From positions 1 through 64,000 of the forward strand of contig CAKNIZ010000002.1 of NCBI GenBank assembly GCA_930980855.1: 64,000 bases of DNA. Direction: 5' to 3'. A model generated the notes under the pieces. That model was not told the DNA's origin. It was given only the letters and a program-made list of their open reading frames with translations, and searched no databases. The translations under genes and the position numbers were made by a program. Within the stretch, counting starts at the first letter, position 1; each line of letters opens with the position of its first letter. Shown here piece after piece: positions 50,582-58,665 of the stretch. Source of the DNA: an uncultured Clostridium sp. Its GTDB lineage: Bacteria > Bacillota > Clostridia > TANB77 > CAG-508.

Positions 50582-52768
50582 TTACAGTCCTCTTTTTTTA
50601 ACTCCATCTTGATTCTCCTTTACATATTTTTTAAATTCTAGTTTATTTAATGGTTTTGAATAATAATAGCCTTGTACAATATTACATCCTATATTTTTTA
50701 AATATTGTATTTGATTTTCTGTTTCTACACCTTCTGCTACTGTTTTTATATTTAAATCTTTTGCCATATTTATAATATATTTTATAATGTCTATCTTTTC
50801 ATTTCCTATTTTGTCTATAAATGATTTATCTATTTTTAAAACATCAATTGGCATATCTTGTAGCATATTTAACGACGAATAACCTGTTCCAAAATCATCA
50901 AGTGATATGCTAAATCCTTTTTTTCTGATTTCTTTCATAATATTGGCTAAATCCACATCCATTGAAGCACTTTCTGTTATTTCTAATTCTATTTGTTTTC
51001 GATTTATTTGATATTTATTTGCAATTTCTTCGTATTGTTTTAAAAAATCCAATGTATCAAAATGCTCCTTCGAAATATTAATTGAAAAACTTAAATCTTC
51101 CTCGTTCCATTCTTTTATGTCTTTACATACTTTTTCAAAAATATATAAGTCCAGTTTTAGAATAAATCTATTTTTTTCAAATAGAGGTATAAATTGTCCT
51201 GGTGAAATCATTTTTCCATTTCTATTCCATCTGACTAAAGCCTCAGCTGATACCATTTTCTCTTGCAGAATATCTATTTTTGGTTGATAGTAAACTTCAA
51301 ATTCTTCATTTTCCAATGCCTCATACATTACTTCCTCTATTTGATGTTCTTCTAATATTTTACTTTCCATGCTCTCATCAAATATGCAATATTTTTTATT
51401 GTAGTCTCCAACTACCATATCATGGGCTATACTTGCTTTATCTATTGCTTCTAATATTTGTTCATTGTTTCTACATTTATATATACCCAATACTGGATAT
51501 AGAGAATATTGCTCATTTTTTATTTTGATTTTAGATAGACTATCAAAAATAGTTTTTGCTATTTTCTCTATATAGTTAGTTTTAATTAGCACTCCAAATA
51601 TATCATTTGATAATCTACAAATCATTTTTTCGTTTTTAATAATTGTATTTAGTTTGTTTCCCATTTCTATTAATAAACTGTTTCCTACACTATGTCCATA
51701 ATGCTTGTTAAATGACCTAAATTTCTCTACGTCTAATATTATAACATATTTATTCGCATTTGAAGCGGAATCTAGTATTTTTTGTCCTTGTTCACAAAAA
51801 TAATTATAATTTCCAAGTTTGGTTATTGGGTCAATATATGCTAGATTATATATTTTTATATTTGAAACAATTATATATGCTGATATGATGATTACTGCAA
51901 AAATAATGACTATTGCAATTGTTAAACTTATTTTTAATACTTTTTGTAGCTCTTCTGCTATTACATTCTCTGGTGTAATTATTAATAGATTCCAGTCATT
52001 AATATCCAATCCTGCATATGAAAAATAATAATTATGATTATATATTTTTAGAATCTTTTGCCCATTTGTTTTATTATTTATGTCTGTTTGCATTTCTTCT
52101 ATTTTACCTTGATTCATCTTTACATCTATATCTTTTTTTAGACTAGCATATATATTTTTTGTATTTTCCTGATTTGCTGAATTTGCTATCATTTCTCCTT
52201 TCGCTGTTATTATATACTCGTACCCATTACCACTATATATTGAATTAACAAATAATCTTTCATAAGCTTCTGTCTCTAAAATAAGCATTATTACTACTGT
52301 TTCACCATTTAATTCAATACACTTAGAATATATATTGATTTCTTGATTGTCTATTTTACTTTTTTTACTTCTGGAAACTTGAATGTCTTTACTTCCAAAA
52401 AAATATTTTATATCTTCTGATAAATCTACTATCTCTCCATCACTTGTAATTGTTTCTCCATTTTCGTACATTATACCCATTCTTGTAAAATTACTTTTTG
52501 AACTATTTCTATCATATATATTAAATATTTCTGCTTCGGTTTTTATATTGTTATTTAGTATTTCATCACAAATATTGTTTAATGTTTTAATATCTTCTTC
52601 GATTTTATTCTCTATTTTAATAGCATCTTGCTTTGTTAATTCTGCCAAATTTTTTGTCGTATTTTCTGTTATGAGTTTTTGTATATATATTAGATAAAAA
52701 GCAGATGATAATATAATAAGAAATAGTATTATGATAATACATAAAATTAATAATATTCTTTTTTTCAT
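50582..52768 (-). CDS. Cyclic-di-GMP phosphodiesterase with degenerate GGDEF and intact EAL domain
   Basis: A 728-residue membrane protein. Helices at about residues 5-28 and 275-300 bracket an extracytoplasmic dCache-like sensor. The GGDEF domain reads RLSNDIFG at the active site, so it is unlikely to make c-di-GMP. The EAL domain keeps EALVRW, the Asp pair in DDFGTGYSSLNML, KIDKSFI and AEGVETENQ, consistent with an active phosphodiesterase. The enzyme should lower c-di-GMP in response to an outside signal. It is first in no obvious operon. The surface-protein genes that follow at 53-61 kb could be targets. Confidence 0.92.
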   Translation of the reverse strand: MKKRILLILCIIIILFLIILSSAFYLIYIQKLITENTTKNLAELTKQDAIKIENKIEEDIKTLNNICDEILNNNIKTEAEIFNIYDRNSSKSNFTRMGIMYENGETITSDGEIVDLSEDIKYFFGSKDIQVSRSKKSKIDNQEINIYSKCIELNGETVVIMLILETEAYERLFVNSIYSGNGYEYIITAKGEMIANSANQENTKNIYASLKKDIDVKMNQGKIEEMQTDINNKTNGQKILKIYNHNYYFSYAGLDINDWNLLIITPENVIAEELQKVLKISLTIAIVIIFAVIIISAYIIVSNIKIYNLAYIDPITKLGNYNYFCEQGQKILDSASNANKYVIILDVEKFRSFNKHYGHSVGNSLLIEMGNKLNTIIKNEKMICRLSNDIFGVLIKTNYIEKIAKTIFDSLSKIKIKNEQYSLYPVLGIYKCRNNEQILEAIDKASIAHDMVVGDYNKKYCIFDESMESKILEEHQIEEVMYEALENEEFEVYYQPKIDILQEKMVSAEALVRWNRNGKMISPGQFIPLFEKNRFILKLDLYIFEKVCKDIKEWNEEDLSFSINISKEHFDTLDFLKQYEEIANKYQINRKQIELEITESASMDVDLANIMKEIRKKGFSISLDDFGTGYSSLNMLQDMPIDVLKIDKSFIDKIGNEKIDIIKYIINMAKDLNIKTVAEGVETENQIQYLKNIGCNIVQGYYYSKPLNKLEFKKYVKENQDGVKKRGL

Positions 52769-52821
52769 ATTCTCCTCTTTTATATATATTTTAGTTACTA
52801 TTAATAGCTAAATATTTTTTC

Positions 52822-52903
52822 AATTGTATATTAAAGATTTTGAAGACACGCGCAGTTTGGAACGAAGTGACAGTAAGTGGCGAAAAATCTTTAATATACA
52901 ATT
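52822..52903 (+). repeat. Nested palindromic element, copy 9 (short form)
   Basis: Arms AATTGTATATTAAAGATTTT / AAATCTTTAATATACAATT. The short core has GACAC/GTGGC (one mismatch) around CGCGCAGTTTGGA. The outer arms TTACTATT (52795-52802) and AATAGTAA (52927-52934) flank it. It lies between divergent genes (the EAL gene and the surface protein at 53036). Confidence 0.85.
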
Positions 52904-53035
52904 GGTTCAAACTAATACCAACTAAGAATAGTAATAAATTTTAATTACAATTTCATGTCATTTTTCAAAAAAACTAGACATTTTTATTTTAATATATTAT
53001 TATATATGTATTATTTGTTTTAGGAGGATTTTATT

Positions 53036-53422
53036 ATGTCAAAAATAAAAACAATTATAGTGACAATATTAGTAATTTTAAGTTGTGCAAGTTTTGTTAG
53101 TGCTTCAAGTGTTAATATGAATTTAGCAGGTGGAAATACCACGGCTACAAATACTAATACAGAGACACAATCTAATGTAGCTTCAAATGAACTTTCAAAT
53201 GAAGTTAACGGACAAAATACAGTTTCTGGTAATACAATTACAAATACGAACTCTATTGCAGCCAATTCTAACATGTCAACTAATATTGAGAGTGTAAGCA
53301 GTATAAATGATGTCGAAAGTTCTTCTATGGATATAAGTCAAATTTTAAATATTTTTCTAATCGCTGTTGGTGTTATTTTAATACTATTAGCAATTGCTAT
53401 ACTTATAAGAATGAAAAAATAA
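53036..53422 (+). CDS. Secreted, Asn/Ser/Thr-rich membrane-tethered protein
   Basis: A 128-residue protein with a signal peptide (MSKIKTIIVTILVILSCA, cleavage probably after VSA). The exported part is low-complexity, rich in Asn, Thr and Ser (about residues 24-95), with a C-terminal transmembrane helix (about 102-124) and a short basic tail. It is the same design as the protein at 57019-57477, but the repeats differ. It could be a surface spacer or a substrate for glycosylation. AGGAGG lies before the start. Confidence 0.75.
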   Translation: MSKIKTIIVTILVILSCASFVSASSVNMNLAGGNTTATNTNTETQSNVASNELSNEVNGQNTVSGNTITNTNSIAANSNMSTNIESVSSINDVESSSMDISQILNIFLIAVGVILILLAIAILIRMKK

Positions 53423-53433
53423 TAAGTTATATG

Positions 53434-53467
53434 AAAAAGTGTCCTATTAAATGTAGGACACTTTTTA
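53434..53467. terminator. Bidirectional terminator
   Basis: AAAAAGTGTCCT and AGGACACTTTTT form a perfect 12-bp stem with A and T runs. It lies between the convergent surface-protein gene (53422) and smpB (53477). Confidence 0.92.
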
Positions 53468-53476
53468 TAGTTCATA

Positions 53477-53947
53477 TTATTTTAGTTTTTCTTTCATATA
53501 TCTTTCCATATTTCTCTCTGCATCTTTTTTCTTTATATCTTCTCTTTTATCATATAATTTTTTACCTTTTCCTATTCCTAATTCTACTTTTACAAAGTTT
53601 CCACTAAAGTATATTTTTGTTGGTACTAAAGTATATCCTTTCATAGTTGTTTGACCTATGAGTTTATGTATCTCAGATTTTTTCAGCAATAGTTTTTTGG
53701 GGCGAAGCGGATCTTTGTTATATATATTTCCATGTTCATATGGACTAATGTTCATTGAATAAACATATACTTCTCCATTTTTTTCTATTACTGCGTAACT
53801 ATCTTTTAAATTAACTTTTCCTGCTCTAACAGATTTTATTTCTGTTCCAAATAAAACTATTCCTACTTCTATTTTATCTATTATTTCGTAATTATGATAT
53901 GCATTAGGATTTTTAGCAATTAATTTCTCATCTTTTTTTGTATTCAT
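53477..53947 (-). CDS. smpB: SsrA-binding protein SmpB
   Basis: A 156-residue tmRNA-binding protein of trans-translation. It has the conserved N-terminal [40 protein letters not shown] and the basic C-terminal tail ([20 protein letters not shown]) that enters the ribosomal A site. Full length. A tmRNA gene, often adjacent, was not found in the window. It starts 15 bases after the amidase gene. Confidence 0.97.
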   Translation of the reverse strand: MNTKKDEKLIAKNPNAYHNYEIIDKIEVGIVLFGTEIKSVRAGKVNLKDSYAVIEKNGEVYVYSMNISPYEHGNIYNKDPLRPKKLLLKKSEIHKLIGQTTMKGYTLVPTKIYFSGNFVKVELGIGKGKKLYDKREDIKKKDAERNMERYMKEKLK

Positions 53948-53961
53948 ACATTACCTCAAAA

Positions 53962-54711
53962 TTAAACATTATTTCCTTCCATATTCTCTTCCGTGTTTTC
54001 TGTTTCTTCAAAATATGATTTGATTCCATTGTAGATTCCTTCTACAATTTTATCTTGGTACTCATCATTCGCTAGTTTTTGTCTCTCTTTTGTACTTGAC
54101 AGGAATCCTGTTTCAACTAAGCATGAAGGCATTTCTGTTTTTTGTGTTACTATTAGTCCTTTACTTTCTTTTATACCTAAATCATTTGCATTTGTTGTTT
54201 TTATTATATTTTCTTGTATATTTTGTGCTAAAATTTTGCTTTCTGTATCTTTTACAGGATTATACCATGTTTCAATACCACTAGTTACATCATCATCTTC
54301 TAAGGCGTTTTGATGTATGCTTATGAATAAATCCGCATTTTCCCTATTTGCGATTCTTGCTCTTTCATTTAAATATACATTTACATCTTCAGTTCTTGTC
54401 ATTATAACTCTTGAATATTCTTTTTCTAATTTTGCTTGCAATTTTTTAGCTATTTCTAAGTCTAGCTCTTTTTCATATACATTTCCAAAAACACATCCTG
54501 GTTCTTCTTCACCACCGTGTCCTGGATCTATTACTATTGTTTTTTCTATTTTCTTAGCTTGTCCATAGTTAACTGTCTCGGTTGCTTGATACTGTGGTTT
54601 CATATTATTATATACACAATATATAATGATTATTATAGCAATTAATAATATTCCTATCTTTTTTCTATTTAACTCTTTCTTTTTTGCTCTTTTATATTTT
54701 CTTTTACTCAT
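53962..54711 (-). CDS. cwlD: N-acetylmuramoyl-L-alanine amidase (CwlD-like)
   Basis: A 249-residue Amidase_3 enzyme that cuts the MurNAc-L-Ala bond. An N-terminal basic stretch and membrane anchor (about residues 18-36) precede the catalytic domain. The zinc ligands appear in VIDPGHGGEE (His), EKELDLEIAKKL (Glu) and FISIHQNA (His), and the catalytic Glu in PSCLVETGFLSS. Size and architecture match CwlD, which makes the muramic lactam of spore cortex, but other cell-wall amidases look similar. Symbol tentative. Confidence 0.82.
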   Translation of the reverse strand: MSKRKYKRAKKKELNRKKIGILLIAIIIIIYCVYNNMKPQYQATETVNYGQAKKIEKTIVIDPGHGGEEEPGCVFGNVYEKELDLEIAKKLQAKLEKEYSRVIMTRTEDVNVYLNERARIANRENADLFISIHQNALEDDDVTSGIETWYNPVKDTESKILAQNIQENIIKTTNANDLGIKESKGLIVTQKTEMPSCLVETGFLSSTKERQKLANDEYQDKIVEGIYNGIKSYFEETENTEENMEGNNV

Positions 54712-54819
54712 TAAAAGCAGTTTCCCTTCATTTTCAAGAATTTTCTTTTGCTTTATTTTTTCCAGTTTTACCTTTTTTATACTTTATCACTTGAAAATTG
54801 ATATGTCAAGCAAATTTTG

Positions 54820-56274
54820 TTATTTGTATAGGATTGGCCTTGATGAAGTTCCGATATCTCCGGTTAGTCCAGATCGATAAGGACTTGAATTATTATCTAC
54901 TCCTCTCCATGCACTTCCGTCTTCAAAGCTCCATCCAGATATTCTATGGCTATTATCTGATTTGAGCATTTCTGTTGACCATTCTCCTGCATTTCCACCA
55001 AGGTCATATATATTGTTTGCGCAAAATCCTATTTCTCTGCTTACTGTATTATCTAATAATTTAGCACCAGTCGTTAATAGTATTCGTCCACTTGAACTTC
55101 CAGCATCTGTAATCATAAAACCAGATGTATAATTTTGAAAATAATTATACATATTATTGTAATGTATTTCTTGATATAAGCAATTTATTAAATAACAAGA
55201 TCCTTTTATAGAATACCTTTCATACCAGAATGTATCCTGATAATTTCCCTCAGTTCCTCCAATCCAATTAAATGTGGTTGTTCTCGCATAACTGTTAAGC
55301 ATTGCGCTTTGTACTTCTCCATTATACATACTTTCTATATTTTCTTTTGCAACGTCATAGTCGATGTTAGTCCATGGCATTACTTGTGCAACACATACAG
55401 GTACTCCTTTTATGTTTCTAGCGTCATTTGTAAAATCTAGTACTGGTTCATCTCCACTTTTTTGTCCTGGCATTCCCATCTCATATCTTCCCATATAGAA
55501 TCCAGCATTTTCTGCCACACTTTGTTTAAAATATGCTATACTTTTTTTATCACTTATACTTCCTTCTTCTTCATACCAATTGGCATATTCTTGTCCTGTT
55601 TCTTTAAGTGTCCTTGTTAACTCTGATATTCCTAAATTTATTTCATCTGACTTTGCTATTACAATTCCGGAACTATCTGTTGCTTGAATAGATACTTGGT
55701 ATATACCACTTTTTACTGGTATCCATACAAATTCGTTTCCTAAGCTAGTATCCTTTATAACATATCCTGTATCCACTGTTCCTTCTGTATGCGTAAATCC
55801 GCTTGGTACATATGGATTTTTGTTTTCTAATGTTATACCTGTAGTATATTCTTTGTTTTGGGTCTTTTCTTTAGATTCTCCGTTTATAAAGTATTCATAA
55901 GTTATATTGTCTCCTAAATCGTCCGAGTTCACTTTTATTGTTATTGAATCTGTTGTATAACTTGTTTCTACATTTAATGGTCTTGTAGCTGTTCCAGTTA
56001 TTTTTTGTCCTTTCACATAGGCTGTTTTTCCTGCTAATATATCCTCTGGAGTTGCTGTTGCATCTGATGTGTCTAGTTCTTCTAACTTTCCCGTTACTCC
56101 GGCTATTGTTACACCTTTCTTTATATCTTCTGGATTTATTGCCCCACCATTTGCGTTTCTGGAATTACTACCAAATATTCCTACATTCGTTACTCTCATT
56201 GCTATAAATGATATTATTAAAATTACTAGTACTATTATACTTATTATAACTATTATTTTTCTTTTCTTTTTCAT
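54820..56274 (-). CDS. Membrane-anchored surface protein with a formylglycine-generating-enzyme-like domain
   Basis: A 484-residue protein. An N-terminal transmembrane helix (about 7-26) is followed by two short repeats of the KKGVTIAGVTGKLE / LAGKTAYVKGQKITG type and a beta-sandwich-like region (about 95-190). The C-terminal FGE-sulfatase fold contains NEFVWIPVKSG, GFYMGRYEMG, YDLGGNAGEWSTE and GWSFEDGSAWRG. In clostridial surface proteins this domain is usually a structural or binding module, not a true formylglycine enzyme; copper-binding Cys pairs are not obvious. It is preceded by a leader RNA shared with the operon at 60-61 kb. Confidence 0.8.
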   Translation of the reverse strand: MKKKRKIIVIISIIVLVILIISFIAMRVTNVGIFGSNSRNANGGAINPEDIKKGVTIAGVTGKLEELDTSDATATPEDILAGKTAYVKGQKITGTATRPLNVETSYTTDSITIKVNSDDLGDNITYEYFINGESKEKTQNKEYTTGITLENKNPYVPSGFTHTEGTVDTGYVIKDTSLGNEFVWIPVKSGIYQVSIQATDSSGIVIAKSDEINLGISELTRTLKETGQEYANWYEEEGSISDKKSIAYFKQSVAENAGFYMGRYEMGMPGQKSGDEPVLDFTNDARNIKGVPVCVAQVMPWTNIDYDVAKENIESMYNGEVQSAMLNSYARTTTFNWIGGTEGNYQDTFWYERYSIKGSCYLINCLYQEIHYNNMYNYFQNYTSGFMITDAGSSSGRILLTTGAKLLDNTVSREIGFCANNIYDLGGNAGEWSTEMLKSDNSHRISGWSFEDGSAWRGVDNNSSPYRSGLTGDIGTSSRPILYK

Positions 56275-56295
56275 TTTATATTACCTCTTCATATT

Positions 56296-56460
56296 TTAAA
56301 TTTGACACAAAAAGAGCCACACCTTTTAGTTTCTACTAAAAGACATAGCTCTTGCTATGTTTACATAAGTGTATTCTATTAAACCCTACGATATATATAT
56401 ATATATATATATACAGCCCCAAGGCTTTCATCTGTTTTCATTTAATGCTCCTTGTTTTAA
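56296..56460 (-). ncRNA. Leader RNA a with alternative terminator
   Basis: On the minus strand, after a GGAG site and an ATG, comes hairpin AGCC-TTGG-GGCT, a 22-base TA repeat (56391-56412), then the ACTTATGTAAACATAG block. CATAG can pair with CTATG, or CTATG can join the long terminator stem (AGAGCTATGTCTTTTAGT with ACTAAAAGGTGTGGCTCT, then TTTTTG). The same architecture occurs at 61080-61215, and a hairpin pair changes in a compensatory way between the two. It also encodes a possible 20-residue peptide beginning MKTDESLGAVYIY. Confidence 0.7.
56306..56353 (-). terminator. Conditional terminator of leader a
   Basis: An 18-bp stem with several wobbles (56352-56335 with 56330-56313), loop AGAA, then TTTTTG on the minus strand, 32 bases before the surface-protein start. 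Confidence 0.85.
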
Positions 56461-56504
56461 AATTTATATGTATATATTAACATATAGTTTCAAATATTTC
56501 AATT

Positions 56505-56891
56505 CTATATTTGATTTTTAAGATTACTTCTCCAACTTTTGTTTAATTCTTTTTCCTCTTCTATATTTCTTCTTTCTTCCTCTACATATTCAAGATATAT
56601 TTTGTCTGTAAAGCCTCCCTTTTTATCTTTCTTTTCTTTTTTTATTGTACTTACTTCATCCCAATTAATGTTCTTTACTCTCATTATGTTTTCGATAACT
56701 TCCATAACATCTGCTAATTCTTCTGGTTTATTTGCTTCAATAAACTCATGAGATTCTTCTAATAATTTTTTATTTAATTCTTTTATATATTCTTCATCTT
56801 CTAGTATTTTATATTTTGCTTTTCTTCCATCTTGGTTATTAATCTGACTAGGGATATTATCTCTAACTAATTTATTATATACATATTTCAT
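56505..56891 (-). CDS. PRA-PH/MazG-like pyrophosphohydrolase
   Basis: A 128-residue all-alpha NTP pyrophosphatase-like protein. YNKLVRDNIPSQI (start) and KLLEESHEFIEANKPEELAD (about residues 42-61) with VMEVIENIM carry the ExxE...ExxD metal ligands. The C-terminal part is a charged helix that may be a coiled coil. This subgroup is described as a nucleoside phosphate pyrophosphohydrolase of unknown substrate. It is the second MazG-superfamily enzyme in the window (see 6700-7026). Confidence 0.82.
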   Translation of the reverse strand: MKYVYNKLVRDNIPSQINNQDGRKAKYKILEDEEYIKELNKKLLEESHEFIEANKPEELADVMEVIENIMRVKNINWDEVSTIKKEKKDKKGGFTDKIYLEYVEEERRNIEEEKELNKSWRSNLKNQI

Positions 56892-56975
56892 AATCTTCTC
56901 CTTTATTAGAATTTTGTATACATTTTAAAACAATTGTTCGTAGAAGTCAAGTAGATTTTTCCGTTTTTATGATAT

Positions 56976-57016
56976 AAAAAATTTGAACTTTAAGGAAAGT
57001 CCCTCAAAGTTCAAAA
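56976..57016 (-). terminator. Terminator of the LEA-like repeat protein gene
   Basis: On the minus strand TTTGAACTTT pairs with AAAGTTCAAA around an 11-13-base loop and is followed by TTTTTTAT, just after the stop codon at 57019. Confidence 0.88.
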
Positions 57017-57018
57017 TG

Positions 57019-57477
57019 TTAGTCTTTATCATTATGCTCTTTCATATATTTGCATATTAGTACAATTGCAATTATAACGATTGCTATTAGAATAATCCAC
57101 ATCCAAACATCTAAGCTCATACCTAAGAAAGTATAATTAGAAGCATTATTTACTGTTGAGTTAACAGTGTTTCCAGCTGTATTTACTGTATTTCTTACTC
57201 CATTTACAGTTGTTTCTGTGACATTTTCTACCACGTTTCCTGCACCTTGTGCAACATTCTTTGTAGCGTCCCATGTATTTTCGACTGCATTTCCTACAGT
57301 ATCCATTGCGTTTCCAACTCCACCAGCTACATTTCCTACTGCATTGCCTGTGTCTCTTGCGACATTTTCTACAGCATTACCAGTATCTCTTGCAACATTA
57401 GCTGCAGCAAATACTGTGCCCGTGCATAATCCTAATAGTATAAAAAGAATACTAATGATAGCAATTTTTTTATACAT
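57019..57477 (-). CDS. Secreted repeat protein with LEA-like motifs and C-terminal membrane helix
   Basis: A 152-residue protein with a signal peptide (residues 1-25). Tandem 11-residue-like repeats follow (VARDTGNAVEN, VARDTGNAVGN, VAGGVGNAMDT, VGNAVENTWDA and so on, about 28-110), then a transmembrane helix (about 124-145) and a short polar tail. The 11-residue period with Ala, Val, Asn and Thr recalls group 3 LEA and apolipoprotein-like amphipathic helices, which lie on membranes or protect from drying. Similar design to the 53036 protein. Upstream GGAGG. Confidence 0.78.
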   Translation of the reverse strand: MYKKIAIISILFILLGLCTGTVFAAANVARDTGNAVENVARDTGNAVGNVAGGVGNAMDTVGNAVENTWDATKNVAQGAGNVVENVTETTVNGVRNTVNTAGNTVNSTVNNASNYTFLGMSLDVWMWIILIAIVIIAIVLICKYMKEHNDKD

Positions 57478-57575
57478 AAAATCCTCCTTATCAACTTTGT
57501 GAAATCAATATTTATTATTTGTGATTTTTTTATTATTATGCATAAAAAAATTTTTTGTCATTTTTTGTATTTTTT

Positions 57576-58505
57576 TTACATTTTATTGCTAGAGCCAAAT
57601 ACATCTCTTATTTTGTGTCTAACTGTTTCTTCTATGAAGTCTCTTCCTGGTCCTAGATATTTTCTTGGATCAAATTGTTCTGGTGTTTCTGCAAATACTT
57701 TTCTTATAGCAGCTGTCATTGCTAATCTTAAATCTGTATCAACATTTATTTTTGAAACTCCTCTCATACTTGCTTCATGAAGCATTTCATCTGGAACTCC
57801 TTTTGCCCCTGGCATATTTCCGCCATATTTATTACACATTTCTACATACTCTGGAATTACTGTTGAAGCTCCATGTAGTACTATTGGAACATTTGGCATT
57901 AAGCTTTTTACTTTTTCTAGAATATCAAAACGTAATTTTGCTTCTCCTTTGAATTTGTATGCACCATGGCTTGTTCCAATTGCTATTGCTAAAGAATCAC
58001 ATCCTGTTCTTTCTACAAATTCTAGTGCTTGATCTGGGTCTGTATATATTGCATCATTTGCAGCAACATTTACTTCATCTTCCACTCCTGCAAGTTTTCC
58101 AAGTTCTGCTTCTACAACAGCTCCTCTTTCATGTGCATATTCAACTACTTGTTTTGTAAGTTCTATGTTTTTTTCGAAATCGTATTTAGAACCATCAAAC
58201 ATAACTGATGTATAACCATTGTCTACGCACATTTTACATGTTTCAAAGTCTGGTCCATGATCTAAATGAAGTGCAACAGGAATATCATGTTCTTCTAATC
58301 CTGCTTCTATCATTTTTTTCAAGTATGGAACTCTTGCGTATTTTATTGCACTTGAAGAAGTTTGTAATATAACTGGAGATTTTTCAGCATATGCTGCATC
58401 CATAATTGCTTGAACAAACTCCATATTATTTATATTAAACGCTCCTATTGCAAATTTTTCATCAATTGATTTCTTAAACATTTCTTTTGTCGTAACTAGT
58501 GACAT
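57576..58505 (-). CDS. fba: Class II fructose-1,6-bisphosphate aldolase
   Basis: A 309-residue zinc-dependent aldolase of glycolysis. The zinc site and catalytic Asp lie in ALHLDHGPDFETCK (about residues 78-91). GYTSVMFDGSKYDFEKNI, AEVELGK-like VEAELGKLAGVED, and the phosphate-binding GTSHGAYKF and VLHGAS segments follow. Full length. Start preceded by AGGAGG. The neighbouring lactate dehydrogenase is in the same metabolic route but on a separate transcript. Confidence 0.97.
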   Translation of the reverse strand: MSLVTTKEMFKKSIDEKFAIGAFNINNMEFVQAIMDAAYAEKSPVILQTSSSAIKYARVPYLKKMIEAGLEEHDIPVALHLDHGPDFETCKMCVDNGYTSVMFDGSKYDFEKNIELTKQVVEYAHERGAVVEAELGKLAGVEDEVNVAANDAIYTDPDQALEFVERTGCDSLAIAIGTSHGAYKFKGEAKLRFDILEKVKSLMPNVPIVLHGASTVIPEYVEMCNKYGGNMPGAKGVPDEMLHEASMRGVSKINVDTDLRLAMTAAIRKVFAETPEQFDPRKYLGPGRDFIEETVRHKIRDVFGSSNKM

Positions 58506-58571
58506 ATTATATACCTCCTTTTTTGAGATATTTTATACTTAATTGGTCTTGGTGTCAATCACTAAAATAAA

Positions 58572-58661
58572 AATTGTATATTCTAAAATTTCAAGTTCTT
58601 TTCTGTTGAAACTTACATATTTTCCAAATATTTAAAACTATGAAATATAGAATATACAATT
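58572..58661. repeat. Nested palindromic element relative, copy 10 (core absent)
   Basis: The arms AATTGTATATTCTAAAATTT and (ATAG)AATATACAATT match the other copies, but the interior lacks the GCGTTTGG core and consists of unrelated A/T-rich sequence. It may be a decayed copy or an arm-only derivative. Between fba and the pilin-like gene. Confidence 0.65.
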
Positions 58662-58665
58662 TAAA

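Noticed and set aside
57247-57429. Cys-rich plus-strand frame (MCNILCSVPCIF...)
   Set aside because: It is the antisense shadow of the tandem repeats in the LEA-like protein gene; its repetitiveness comes from those repeats.
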